5,769 bases of DNA. It comes from Cloacimonetes bacterium TCS62 (lineage in GTDB: Bacteria > Cloacimonadota > Cloacimonadia > Cloacimonadales > TCS61). The notes under the pieces are model-generated. The model was given only the letters and a program-made list of their open reading frames with translations. It did no database searches and was not told the DNA's origin. Below, in pieces: positions 1 to 5,769 of this stretch. The position numbers and the translations under genes are program-made. Position 1 is the stretch's first letter. Each line of letters opens with the position of its first letter. Where the stretch lies: assembly GCA_001577185.1 (NCBI GenBank), contig LSCM01000093.1, forward strand, positions 1-5,769. The letters are read 5' to 3'.

Positions 1-450
1 AAAGCAAATCATTGGTATGCAGTTCTTATTGGAAAAATCGGTATGATCGAGGGGACAAAACAGAAAATTAAGAATTCTTATAAAGTTAGGGAATATGCCC
101 TAAAAGCTATAGAACTCGATCCTACAAATGATGGTACGATGCATCTAATGGGGCGCTGGCATTATGAATTAGCAAGTTTGAGCTGGTTTGAACGAAAGAT
201 AGCATCATTGATCTATGCTAAGCCACCTGAAGCTAGTTTGGACAAAGCTATTACTTATTTTAAATCTGCTATTGATACTAAATCGGATGAAGTTAGACAT
301 TATCTTTGGTTAGGTAAAACTCATATGGAGATGAAGGAGAATACAAAAGCAGAAAATGCCTTTAGAAAAGCAACCATGATGGATCCTTTGGATCAAGGTG
401 ATAAGATAATGCAAAAAGAAGCTAAAAAACTATTGAAGAAAGTTAAATAA
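1..450 (+). CDS. RMDN/FAM82-like TPR-type protein, C-terminal part (5' end outside window)
   Basis: The reading frame is open from base 1 to the TAA at 448-450, so the start lies upstream and 149 codons are visible. Seen: an alpha-helical, TPR-like protein. An early segment reads HWYAVLIGKIGMIEGTKQKI, followed by an AIELDPTNDGT turn, HLMGRWHYELA, then a W-F-ER-IA stretch and a KPPEASLDKAITYF segment, then a last TPR-like helix pair ending in a lysine-rich tail. This order (HxWYA, EGxKxKI, AIELxP, HLMGxWxY, W-R-IA, PP-A-YF, LLxLGKT) is what I recall from the C-terminal half of animal RMDN1-3 (regulator of microtubule dynamics) proteins, and bacterial members of that family exist. It shows no catalytic motif; TPR-type folds usually bind other proteins, so a scaffold role is inference. 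The gene converges on hutI and shares a terminator with it. Alternative: a generic TPR protein, but the family-specific tryptophans and PP motif argue against that. Confidence 0.8.
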   Translation, partial: KANHWYAVLIGKIGMIEGTKQKIKNSYKVREYALKAIELDPTNDGTMHLMGRWHYELASLSWFERKIASLIYAKPPEASLDKAITYFKSAIDTKSDEVRHYLWLGKTHMEMKENTKAENAFRKATMMDPLDQGDKIMQKEAKKLLKKVK

Positions 451-457
451 AAAAAAT

Positions 458-485
458 ATCCCTTCCATTTAAGGAAGGGATTTTT
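458..485. terminator. Bidirectional intrinsic terminator between convergent genes
   Basis: A perfect 9-bp stem, ATCCCTTCC (458-466) paired with GGAAGGGAT (473-481), encloses a 6-base loop. It is preceded by an A run at 451-456 and followed by T's from 481 to 485. Read on the + strand it ends the RMDN-like transcript, whose stop codon is 8 bases upstream. Read on the - strand, the A run becomes a U tract and the hairpin lies about 20 bases past the hutI stop. The symmetry suits a terminator used from both sides. Confidence 0.88.
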
Positions 486-504
486 ATTAATTACCAAACA
501 TAAT

Positions 505-1761
505 TTACATTTTATTATCCCAGATCACATTTCCATTTTTGATAACTTTTTCTACATTATTTGAGCCAAAGTGATATGGTAAATATTGATAAGATGGCAT
601 ATCCATAACTAAAATATCTGCTTTTTTCCCATTTTCTAAACTACCTATTTCTTCTCCTAGTTCAAGAGAATAGGCAGAATTTATTGTAGCTGCAGTTATT
701 GCTTCAGCTGGAGTTATATTCATATTTAAACATGCAAGAGTTATAATGAACTGCATACTATCGCAATTACAACTACCAGGATTAAAATCAGTAGCTAAAG
801 CCACCGCTAAATTATTATCGATCATATATCTTGCTCGTGCATAAGATTGCATTCCAAGAGAGAAAATTGTACCAGGAAGTAAAGTAGCTATCACACCACT
901 TTCTTTCATTGCAGAGATACCTTTATCCGAAGCTGCCCCGAGATGATCAGCTGAAACTGCTCCCATATCTGCTGCTAGTTCAGCACCTCCTATCGGTTTA
1001 ATCTCATCAGCATGCATCCGAATTTTAAATCCTAGTTGTTTTGCTTTTGTTAATATTCTACGTGACTGTTCGATGTTATATACATGTTCTTCCGTAAAAA
1101 TATCACAATACTCAGCGAGATTTTTTTCTGCTACTTCTGGTAACATTTCGTCAGTTAATATTTTGATATAGGTTTCCCGATCATCTTTATATTCTGCTGG
1201 GAATTCATGAGCTCCTAAAAAGGTCGGAACTATTGTTATTGGTAGGTTGTGATTCAGTCGTTCAATTACTTTCAGCATCTTTATCTCACTCTGAGTTGAT
1301 AGACCGTAACCACTTTTAGCCTCTAAAGTCGTTGTACCATTAGAAATTATTCTCTCAATTCGTTTTTTCGAAAGTTCAAAAAGCTCATTTTCACTAGATT
1401 CTCTTACTCCGCTTATACTACTGCGAATTCCGCCACCACTTTGAGAAATTTCAACATAGGATTTACCCTTTATTCGCATTTCTAATTCATTTTCACGCGT
1501 AGAGTAAAAGATCGGATGGGTGTGGGGATCGACGAATCCCGGCATCACAACTTTATCAGCAGCGTCTATCATGTTTTTTGACTGATAATCTATAGCTATC
1601 TGCTCTGAGTTTCCTACAGCAATTATCCTTTTATCATCTATTGCCAATGCACCATTTTCTATAATTCCTATATCATCTGCTTCTTTCCCAACCCGAGCTC
1701 TAGAAGGACCTTGCATAGTAATTAATTGCTTTGCGTTTTTTATTATCAAATCTACTTTCAT
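505..1761 (-). CDS. hutI: Imidazolonepropionase
   Basis: This enzyme hydrolyses 4-imidazolone-5-propionate to N-formimino-L-glutamate, the third step of cytosolic histidine degradation. The protein is 418 aa from the chosen ATG, the usual HutI length. Seen in order: a short N-terminal beta domain; the metal pair HTH (H80, H82); R89; GGGI (about 109-112); KSGYGL with Y152; GAHE with H185; MHADE with H250 and E253; DHLGA; and ATDFNPGS with D325. These fall within one residue of the known metal and substrate residues of Bacillus subtilis HutI (H80, H82, R89, Y152, H185, H249, E252, D324), which also supports this start. The open frame continues four codons further to a TTG at 1773, but that TTG overlaps the GGAG Shine-Dalgarno. 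No hutH, hutU or formiminoglutamate-processing gene is in view. It is the last gene before a convergent terminator and lies 206 bp downstream of queE, so it may have its own promoter. Confidence 0.96.
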   Translation of the reverse strand: MKVDLIIKNAKQLITMQGPSRARVGKEADDIGIIENGALAIDDKRIIAVGNSEQIAIDYQSKNMIDAADKVVMPGFVDPHTHPIFYSTRENELEMRIKGKSYVEISQSGGGIRSSISGVRESSENELFELSKKRIERIISNGTTTLEAKSGYGLSTQSEIKMLKVIERLNHNLPITIVPTFLGAHEFPAEYKDDRETYIKILTDEMLPEVAEKNLAEYCDIFTEEHVYNIEQSRRILTKAKQLGFKIRMHADEIKPIGGAELAADMGAVSADHLGAASDKGISAMKESGVIATLLPGTIFSLGMQSYARARYMIDNNLAVALATDFNPGSCNCDSMQFIITLACLNMNITPAEAITAATINSAYSLELGEEIGSLENGKKADILVMDMPSYQYLPYHFGSNNVEKVIKNGNVIWDNKM

Positions 1762-1767
1762 TTTATT

Positions 1768-1771
1768 CTCC
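1768..1771 (-). promoter_or_regulatory. Ribosome binding site that decides the hutI start
   Basis: The - strand reads GGAG followed by six bases (AATAAA) and ATG at 1761-1759. The spacing is good for the internal ATG. The alternative TTG at 1773-1771 shares a base with this site and cannot use it, so the shorter protein is preferred. Confidence 0.75.
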
Positions 1772-1920
1772 AATTTTTTTTCATTACATCAAATATTTAA
1801 ACTTCAAAGAATTAAGCAAGGAGAAAATGTAGAGTAAAATAATTGAAATATCTGACTATTATGCTGTACTATTTTGCGATCAATGATGAAATTTATTAGT
1901 TTATTAAGAGGAGTAATTAT

Positions 1921-1945
1921 AAAAAAAATGAAGAATGCCGTTGGC
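1921..1945 (-). terminator. Possible weak terminator downstream of queE
   Basis: On the - strand, about 20 bases after the queE stop, a short GCC-AAC-GGC hairpin (1945-1937) with a few further imperfect A-T pairs is followed some bases later by an eight-T run (1928-1921). The stem is only 3 bp of solid pairing and the T run is not directly adjacent, so this is tentative. If it works, it separates the etfA-amidohydrolase-queE transcript from hutI. Confidence 0.22.
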
Positions 1946-1967
1946 TGTACATTATTGTTAGATCAAA

Positions 1968-2606
1968 CTATACACCAATTTCATCTCCCCAGATATGCTT
2001 ATGCAATTGCAACTGAAATTTAACCGGTAACCTATCAGCTACTATCCAATCTGCCAACTTTTGAGGGTTCAATATTCCACTTGCTGTAGAAAAGATTATC
2101 TTATATTCCAACAGAAAATATTTATTAATGAACCTTTTTACCCAATTGTAATCTTTTTTATCTGATATGACAAATTTGATCTCATCTTTCTTAGCATCAA
2201 TAAACTCTAGATTTTCTAATAGAAAACTATCTTCTTCTCCACTTCCAGGAGTTTTAACATCAACGATTTTAGTAACATAAGAGGGGATTTTTTCTAACGA
2301 AATCGATCCATTTGTTTCCAAAAGTATCTGGTAATTATGTTCATTTAGAAGCTCGATCAAGTTATAAATTTCGTCTTGTAGAAGAGGTTCGCCACCTGTT
2401 ATCTCGATCAATTTTATAGGTTCAAATTGTTTTACTATCTCTAAAATTTGTTGGTTTTGATAAGTTAATTTTGTTTCATAACTATAAGTTGTATCACAAT
2501 AGTTACAACGCAGATTGCATTCTGCTAAACGGATAAAAATACAGGGAAATCCAGCATAGGTAGATTCTCCTTGTAGGCTATAAAAAATTTCTGATAAATT
2601 CAGCAT
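1968..2606 (-). CDS. queE: 7-carboxy-7-deazaguanine synthase (radical SAM)
   Basis: QueE rearranges 6-carboxy-5,6,7,8-tetrahydropterin to 7-carboxy-7-deazaguanine, on the route to preQ0 and queuosine in tRNA. The protein is 212 aa, normal for the family. Seen: N-terminal EIFYSLQGES (substrate-binding start typical of QueE); CNLRCNYC with C30, C34 and C37 in the CxxxCxxC spacing for the SAM-bound [4Fe-4S] cluster; ITGGEP (69-74) for SAM binding; LETNG (96-100); DVKTPGSG (116-123); and the C-terminal QLHKHIWG (200-207) ending in GV. The ATG at 2606 is the first start after an in-frame TAA, and has only an imperfect GGACGG site upstream. The gene begins 34 bp after the amidohydrolase stop, so co-transcription is likely. 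No queC, queD, queF or folE is in the window, so its pathway partners must lie elsewhere. The family assignment is firm; participation in queuosine synthesis is inferred from the family. Confidence 0.94.
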   Translation of the reverse strand: MLNLSEIFYSLQGESTYAGFPCIFIRLAECNLRCNYCDTTYSYETKLTYQNQQILEIVKQFEPIKLIEITGGEPLLQDEIYNLIELLNEHNYQILLETNGSISLEKIPSYVTKIVDVKTPGSGEEDSFLLENLEFIDAKKDEIKFVISDKKDYNWVKRFINKYFLLEYKIIFSTASGILNPQKLADWIVADRLPVKFQLQLHKHIWGDEIGV

Positions 2607-2640
2607 AGAGCCGTCCGATATTTAATTATGGCTTTGATAA

Positions 2641-3834
2641 TTAGATAGGTAAGAAAGGAAAGTCCTTCTTATAACCTAAGATCGAATTGATCTTATCAGT
2701 TACTTTTTCAGGATGTCCTATAACAAATCTATTATCACCAAATTTATAGTAATTTGAAAGGTCAATCTCAAAACCTTCTAAAAATTTTGTATTTCCATAT
2801 AATGGTTTTCCATCGTGAACAAAAAGTTCGATATCTTCTATTCCACATTCTAGGATATTTTTAAATGGGTCATCTGATCTTTTCTTTAATAGCAACAATT
2901 CGGATGTCTCAGCTTTTAGTTCACTAATGTCTTTATCTAGATTCAGGGCAATTGTAGCATTGATAGTTATCATTTTGAAAAGGTCTTTTGCTGAGATCTG
3001 GGGAAAATGTTTTTTCGCAAATTTTAATTCTGCTAAGAGATTAACACTTCCGGACATGGTCGAATCTGTCCCTAAGGTCACATTAACACCATTATTAAGG
3101 CAAGCTTGGATATCTAATGTTTCTCCGATCAAAAAGAGATTTGATTCGGGACACCAACATATTGAGGTTTTAGCTTCTCCACACCTCTTTATTTCATCTT
3201 CAGTTAGGGCGATACCATGTACGAGGAGTGTATTTGGTTGGAGCAGGTTCAGCTTTTCAAATTTGCCAAAAGAACTTTTCGCAAGTTCATCCTTTCCTTC
3301 GCCAAGATGTATGATGAAAGGAATCTCTCCTTGAGTTTTTTCCCATTCTTTTACTGCATTATCTCCACCCCACCAGTTACCCATTGAAATAGAATGACAT
3401 TGAGAATATTTTTTCAATATATTAATTGGATTATTTTTATAATATTTATCTTTTTGATTTGGGATATGATCTTGAACGATTGAACACCCCGAGAACATAT
3501 TTTTGTAAATTCCTAATTGGATGATCATATTAGCATTTTTATCTGTTAGCTCAAACGAACCATCATTCAACCAGATCTTATTTCTTTCTAAAAATGACTT
3601 GGAATATTTCATCTCTTCTACCCAAAAATTGACATTCTGGTAAGGATTACTATCCCCGGCTTTGGGGAACCAATTACTTATGAGATGATCGTGAGAATTA
3701 ATAAATGGAGGATATGCAATCGTGTCTGTAGAATCAAATGTGGTTGACTTTGCTATTGTACTTATAATTGATAGTATTTTATTATGAGAAATTTTCTCTG
3801 AATTATGTACATATGAATCTACTTTTATTTCCAT
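2641..3834 (-). CDS. Amidohydrolase-superfamily protein (COG0402-like, substrate unknown)
   Basis: A complete 397-aa metal-dependent hydrolase or deaminase of the chlorohydrolase/guanine-cytosine deaminase type. Seen in order: PPFINSHDHLISNWFP with metal ligands H48 and H50; SIVQDHIP with H123; IHLGEG with H176 and E179 (the HxxE of deaminases, ligand plus proton shuttle); LLVHGIAL with H206; WCPESN with E230; and GTDST with D257. All expected active-site residues are present, so it should be active. The HDHL-x-x-N-x-FP start and the LGTDS-x-x-x-GS loop resemble a set of bacterial amidohydrolases I recall as having no assigned substrate; it is not recognisably HutI, SAH/MTA deaminase or guanine deaminase. 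The N-terminal beta domain is short (about 40 residues). The ATG lies 10 bp after the etfA stop. The only Shine-Dalgarno-like AGGA is 2-3 bases from the ATG, too close for good use, so translation may be coupled to etfA. Superfamily certain, function open. Confidence 0.85.
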   Translation of the reverse strand: MEIKVDSYVHNSEKISHNKILSIISTIAKSTTFDSTDTIAYPPFINSHDHLISNWFPKAGDSNPYQNVNFWVEEMKYSKSFLERNKIWLNDGSFELTDKNANMIIQLGIYKNMFSGCSIVQDHIPNQKDKYYKNNPINILKKYSQCHSISMGNWWGGDNAVKEWEKTQGEIPFIIHLGEGKDELAKSSFGKFEKLNLLQPNTLLVHGIALTEDEIKRCGEAKTSICWCPESNLFLIGETLDIQACLNNGVNVTLGTDSTMSGSVNLLAELKFAKKHFPQISAKDLFKMITINATIALNLDKDISELKAETSELLLLKKRSDDPFKNILECGIEDIELFVHDGKPLYGNTKFLEGFEIDLSNYYKFGDNRFVIGHPEKVTDKINSILGYKKDFPFLPI

Positions 3835-3844
3835 TTTCCTATTG

Positions 3845-5020
3845 CTACATTTTTTTTATAAATTCAGGAATTATTTCAAATAGATCACCAACTAATCCAA
3901 GATCGGCAACATCAAAGATTGGAGCATCTGAATTTTTATTTATTGCTATGATATAATCTGAAGATTGCATTCCAGCAAGATGTTGGATCGCTCCAGAAAT
4001 ACCTATAGCAAGATAGATCTTAGGTTTTATTGTTTTTCCTGTTTGACCAACCTGATGAGAATATGGTATCCAACCTGCATCTACTGCTGCTCGGGATGCA
4101 CCAATCGCAGCATCTAATTTGTGCGCTAGTTTTTCAATAAGATCAAAGTTCTCTGGTTTTTTAATACCTCTACCGGCAGAAATCACAATATCAGCTTCAG
4201 TTAGATTCACTTCTTGGGTGTCATCCTTGGCAAATTCCAAATATTTTGAATCGTCATTCAATTCTGATAGATCTATACTTTCTTTAACAACTTTACCTTC
4301 ACGGGATGGATCTTTTTCTAATGGGTCCATTACTTTATGGCGAACTGTTGCCATCTGTGGAAGATGATTAGGAGTTTCAATAGTAGCCATTATATTTCCA
4401 CCAAATGCTGGCCTGGTTTGAAGAAGATTTCCTTCATCTGGATCTATCTCTAATCCTGTACAGTCAGCTGTAAGACCGGTTTGTAATTCAACTGCAACTC
4501 TCGGGATGAAGGATCTTCCCATTACCGAAGCACCTGAGAGTATTATTTCTGGTTTATATTTTCTCGAAAGCTCAGCCAGAGCTTTACTATAGGGAATATC
4601 CAAAAAATTTTTCAGTTTTGGAGAATCTACAAGAATCACTTTATCGGCTCCATAATGGATCAACTCTTGTGAAAGATCTTCAATATTGCTTCCCAACAAT
4701 ACTGCGGTTAATTCAGTTTCTTTGTTCTCAGCAAGTTCCTTACCTTTACCTAATAGCTCAAAAACTACAGGTGCGATCTTTTTATTCTTTTGTTCTGCAA
4801 AGACCCAAACACCGTTATATTTACTTCGGTCAACTTCATGATGCCCAAATTTTCTTATCATTATTGCATCGAATGGACAAGCACTAACACATGCACCACA
4901 AAGAGTACATTTGTCCATATCAATTTCAGCAATATCATCTATTATTTTAATTGCATCATATGCACAAGCTTTTAAGCATAACTCACAACCAGTACATTTC
5001 TCTTTTATTACTTCTATCAT
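3845..5020 (-). CDS. etfA: Electron transfer flavoprotein alpha subunit with N-terminal two-[4Fe-4S] ferredoxin domain
   Basis: ETF alpha binds FAD and, with EtfB, passes electrons between dehydrogenases and quinone or ferredoxin partners in the cytoplasm. The protein is 391 aa, longer than plain EtfA (about 310-330) because of a ferredoxin domain at 1-57. That domain has two full clusters: C9, C12, C15, C19 and C38, C41, C44, C48. Alanine replaces the usual proline after C19; the second cluster keeps CP. The ETF alpha N-terminal domain spans about 68-265. The C-terminal FAD domain shows SAGRGI (281-286), GASR (307-310), VGQTGKT (324-330), the ETF alpha signature YLAIGISGAIQHLAGM (336-351), and INKNSDAPIF with a later D-x-G-x-x-x-D. 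The start at 5020 is favoured by GAGG at a good distance; the frame extends 11 codons to a TTG at 5053, which would give a non-homologous leader. Ferredoxin-fused EtfA occurs in bifurcating or confurcating complexes such as Acetobacterium LctC and CarE. No etfB is adjacent: upstream is divergent lepA, downstream the amidohydrolase. Confidence 0.94.
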   Translation of the reverse strand: MIEVIKEKCTGCELCLKACAYDAIKIIDDIAEIDMDKCTLCGACVSACPFDAIMIRKFGHHEVDRSKYNGVWVFAEQKNKKIAPVVFELLGKGKELAENKETELTAVLLGSNIEDLSQELIHYGADKVILVDSPKLKNFLDIPYSKALAELSRKYKPEIILSGASVMGRSFIPRVAVELQTGLTADCTGLEIDPDEGNLLQTRPAFGGNIMATIETPNHLPQMATVRHKVMDPLEKDPSREGKVVKESIDLSELNDDSKYLEFAKDDTQEVNLTEADIVISAGRGIKKPENFDLIEKLAHKLDAAIGASRAAVDAGWIPYSHQVGQTGKTIKPKIYLAIGISGAIQHLAGMQSSDYIIAINKNSDAPIFDVADLGLVGDLFEIIPEFIKKM

Positions 5021-5025
5021 ATATT

Positions 5026-5030
5026 TCCTC
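5026..5030 (-). promoter_or_regulatory. Ribosome binding site that decides the etfA start
   Basis: The - strand reads GAGGA then AATAT-type spacing of about five bases before ATG at 5020-5018. The upstream in-frame TTG at 5053 has no comparable site, and the ferredoxin domain begins directly at the internal ATG (MIEVIKEKC), as in related proteins. Confidence 0.75.
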
Positions 5031-5057
5031 AAAATTAATTTGTAACTTATCAAAAAT

Positions 5058-5063
5058 ATTATA
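5058..5063 (-). promoter_or_regulatory. Candidate -10 box for the etfA-amidohydrolase-queE transcript
   Basis: A perfect TATAAT lies on the - strand about 38 bases upstream of the etfA ATG, giving a plausible leader of around 30 bases. No good -35 lies at 16-18 bases; the nearest TTGACT (5076-5071) is only 7 bases away, too close to pair with it. In such AT-rich DNA a chance match is possible. Confidence 0.35.
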
Positions 5064-5105
5064 ACTATAAAGTCAAGATGAAAATTTATTCTTATTCAGA
5101 AATTG

Positions 5106-5140
5106 TTGACACAAAATAGGTTAAATTGGTTTTTGATAAT
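5106..5140 (+). promoter_or_regulatory. Candidate lepA promoter elements
   Basis: A perfect TTGACA at 5106-5111 and a GATAAT at 5135-5140 precede lepA on the + strand. The 23-base spacing is well beyond the usual 16-18, and GATAAT nearly touches the lepA Shine-Dalgarno site. So either TTGACA pairs with a poorer -10, or these are chance matches. The 133-bp gap between the divergent etfA and lepA starts must still contain promoters for both. Confidence 0.25.
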
Positions 5141-5144
5141 ATAC

Positions 5145-5150
5145 GGAGGT
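5145..5150 (+). promoter_or_regulatory. Strong lepA ribosome binding site
   Basis: GGAGGT ends three bases before ATG at 5154, a near-perfect anti-16S match. It fixes the lepA start and shows that this organism uses Shine-Dalgarno initiation. Confidence 0.8.
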
Positions 5151-5153
5151 TTG

Positions 5154-5769
5154 ATGAATAGAGAGTTAATACGAAATTTTTGTATAATTGCACATATAGA
5201 TCATGGTAAATCCACTTTAGCTGATAGAATGTTAGAATTAACTAATGTTGTTGAAATAGGTGCAAATAATGAGCAAATTTTAGATGATATGGATCTTGAA
5301 CGTGAACGAGGAATTACGATCAAATCTCATGCTATTAAGATGATGCATAGTTACAAAGGGAAGGATTATGCGCTAAATTTGATTGATACACCCGGACATG
5401 TCGATTTTTCCTATGAAGTTTCAAGAAGTTTAGCCTCTTGTGATGGCGCAATCCTTTTGATCGATGCAGCACAAGGTATTGAAGCACAGACTATGAGTAA
5501 CCTTTATCTTGCTATGGAAAACGATTTGGAAATTATTCCTGTTATTAATAAGATCGATCTTGATAAAGCGGATGTGGAAGGTACTGAATATGATATTGTG
5601 GAAAATATAGGTATTAAAAAAGAAGATATTTTTAAGATAAGTGCAAAAGAAGGAATCGGCATTGAGGAAATGTTGGATGGAATAATTGAAAAGATCCCCG
5701 AGCCAAAAGGAGATAAAAACTTTCCGGTAAAAGCATTGATCTTTGATTCTTACTTTGATGTTTATCGTG
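5154..5769 (+). CDS. lepA: Elongation factor 4 (LepA GTPase), N-terminal part (3' end outside window)
   Basis: LepA/EF4 is a ribosome-associated translational GTPase linked to ribosome back-translocation and 30S biogenesis. The first 205 codons of a protein normally about 600 aa are present, with the frame still open at the window edge. Seen: [14 protein letters not shown] with the G1/P-loop at 13-21; [16 protein letters not shown] (about 44-59, switch I); [17 protein letters not shown] (76-92, G3, with the catalytic H82); [10 protein letters not shown] (104-113); NKID (132-135, G4); SAK (163-165, G5); and the start of domain II at [22 protein letters not shown], the early ALIFDS and SYEVSRSL separate LepA from EF-G and TypA/BipA. 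The usual proline after NKIDL is aspartate here, a small and probably harmless change. It is divergent from etfA, with its own strong ribosome site. Confidence 0.97.
   Translation, partial: MNRELIRNFCIIAHIDHGKSTLADRMLELTNVVEIGANNEQILDDMDLERERGITIKSHAIKMMHSYKGKDYALNLIDTPGHVDFSYEVSRSLASCDGAILLIDAAQGIEAQTMSNLYLAMENDLEIIPVINKIDLDKADVEGTEYDIVENIGIKKEDIFKISAKEGIGIEEMLDGIIEKIPEPKGDKNFPVKALIFDSYFDVYR

Noticed and set aside
1762..1773. A four-residue N-terminal extension of hutI from TTG at 1773.
   Set aside because: The TTG overlaps the GGAG that serves the internal ATG, and the shorter form puts active-site residues at the positions known from other HutI proteins.
1856..1883. A possible hutI promoter on the - strand, TTGATC (1883-1878) and TAATAG (1861-1856) at 16-base spacing.
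   Set aside because: The -10 matches the consensus at only half its positions, and similar matches arise by chance in such AT-rich sequence.
1774..1967. Search for a riboswitch, tRNA or small RNA in the largest spacer.
   Set aside because: I found no cloverleaf, no strong stem longer than a few base pairs and no known riboswitch core by eye; covariance-model searches would be needed to exclude weak ones.
1883..2023. A 46-codon + strand open frame beginning with two ATG codons in the hutI-queE spacer and running into the 3' end of queE.
   Set aside because: No Shine-Dalgarno precedes the first ATGs; the AGAGGAG inside it is about 13 bases from the next in-frame ATG (1928), too far. It overlaps queE antisense by more than 50 bases and resembles no family.
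2927..3334. A 135-codon + strand open frame inside the amidohydrolase gene.
   Set aside because: It is wholly antisense to a gene with intact conserved motifs, and its translation shows no domain-like pattern; a shadow frame.
4119..4975. Three + strand open frames antisense to etfA.
   Set aside because: They mirror the strongly conserved etfA coding sequence and lack recognisable motifs; the cysteine- and serine-rich translations are typical of shadow frames.
5021..5053. An 11-residue N-terminal extension of EtfA from TTG at 5053.
   Set aside because: A good Shine-Dalgarno fits the internal ATG at 5020, and the extension would overlap the leader and the candidate promoter with no homology support.

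Overview
The window is AT-rich (about one third G+C by eye) and gene-dense. It holds five protein genes plus the start of a sixth at most, with no RNA gene, mobile element, CRISPR array or long repeat that I can see. Shine-Dalgarno sites precede hutI (GGAG), etfA (GAGG) and lepA (GGAGG). That, together with a ferredoxin-fused electron-transfer flavoprotein, suggests a low-GC, probably anaerobic bacterium with flavin/ferredoxin electron transfer and some amino-acid degradation. The phylum cannot be fixed from this sequence. A Bacteroidota-type genome is less likely because Shine-Dalgarno sites are used; a Clostridia, Fusobacteria or Cloacimonadota-like lineage is a guess only.

Layout. (1) 1-450, + strand: the 3' part of a TPR-like gene whose protein closely resembles the C-terminal half of eukaryotic RMDN/FAM82 proteins. 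(2) 458-485: a hairpin with A and U tracts that can terminate both this gene and the convergent hutI. (3) 505-1761, - strand: hutI, imidazolonepropionase. (4) 1762-1967: a 206-bp spacer with no convincing gene. (5) 5020 down to 1968, - strand: a tight three-gene run, etfA (ETF alpha with an N-terminal two-cluster ferredoxin), then an uncharacterised COG0402-type amidohydrolase 10 bp later, then queE (radical-SAM 7-carboxy-7-deazaguanine synthase) 34 bp later. (6) 5021-5153: a divergent promoter region. (7) 5154 to the window end, + strand: the first 205 codons of lepA (EF4).

How the genes might work together. HutI performs the third step of histidine degradation, but none of its pathway partners is in view. 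The etfA-amidohydrolase-queE run looks like one transcript, yet it has no obvious shared pathway. EtfA lacks an adjacent EtfB, QueE lacks the other queuosine genes, and the amidohydrolase has intact metal and catalytic residues but no assigned substrate. This trio, and the RMDN-like protein, are the parts most worth a second look. Two starts were moved inward from the longest open frame (hutI to 1761, etfA to 5020) because each internal ATG has a well-spaced Shine-Dalgarno site and the longer form begins with TTG.
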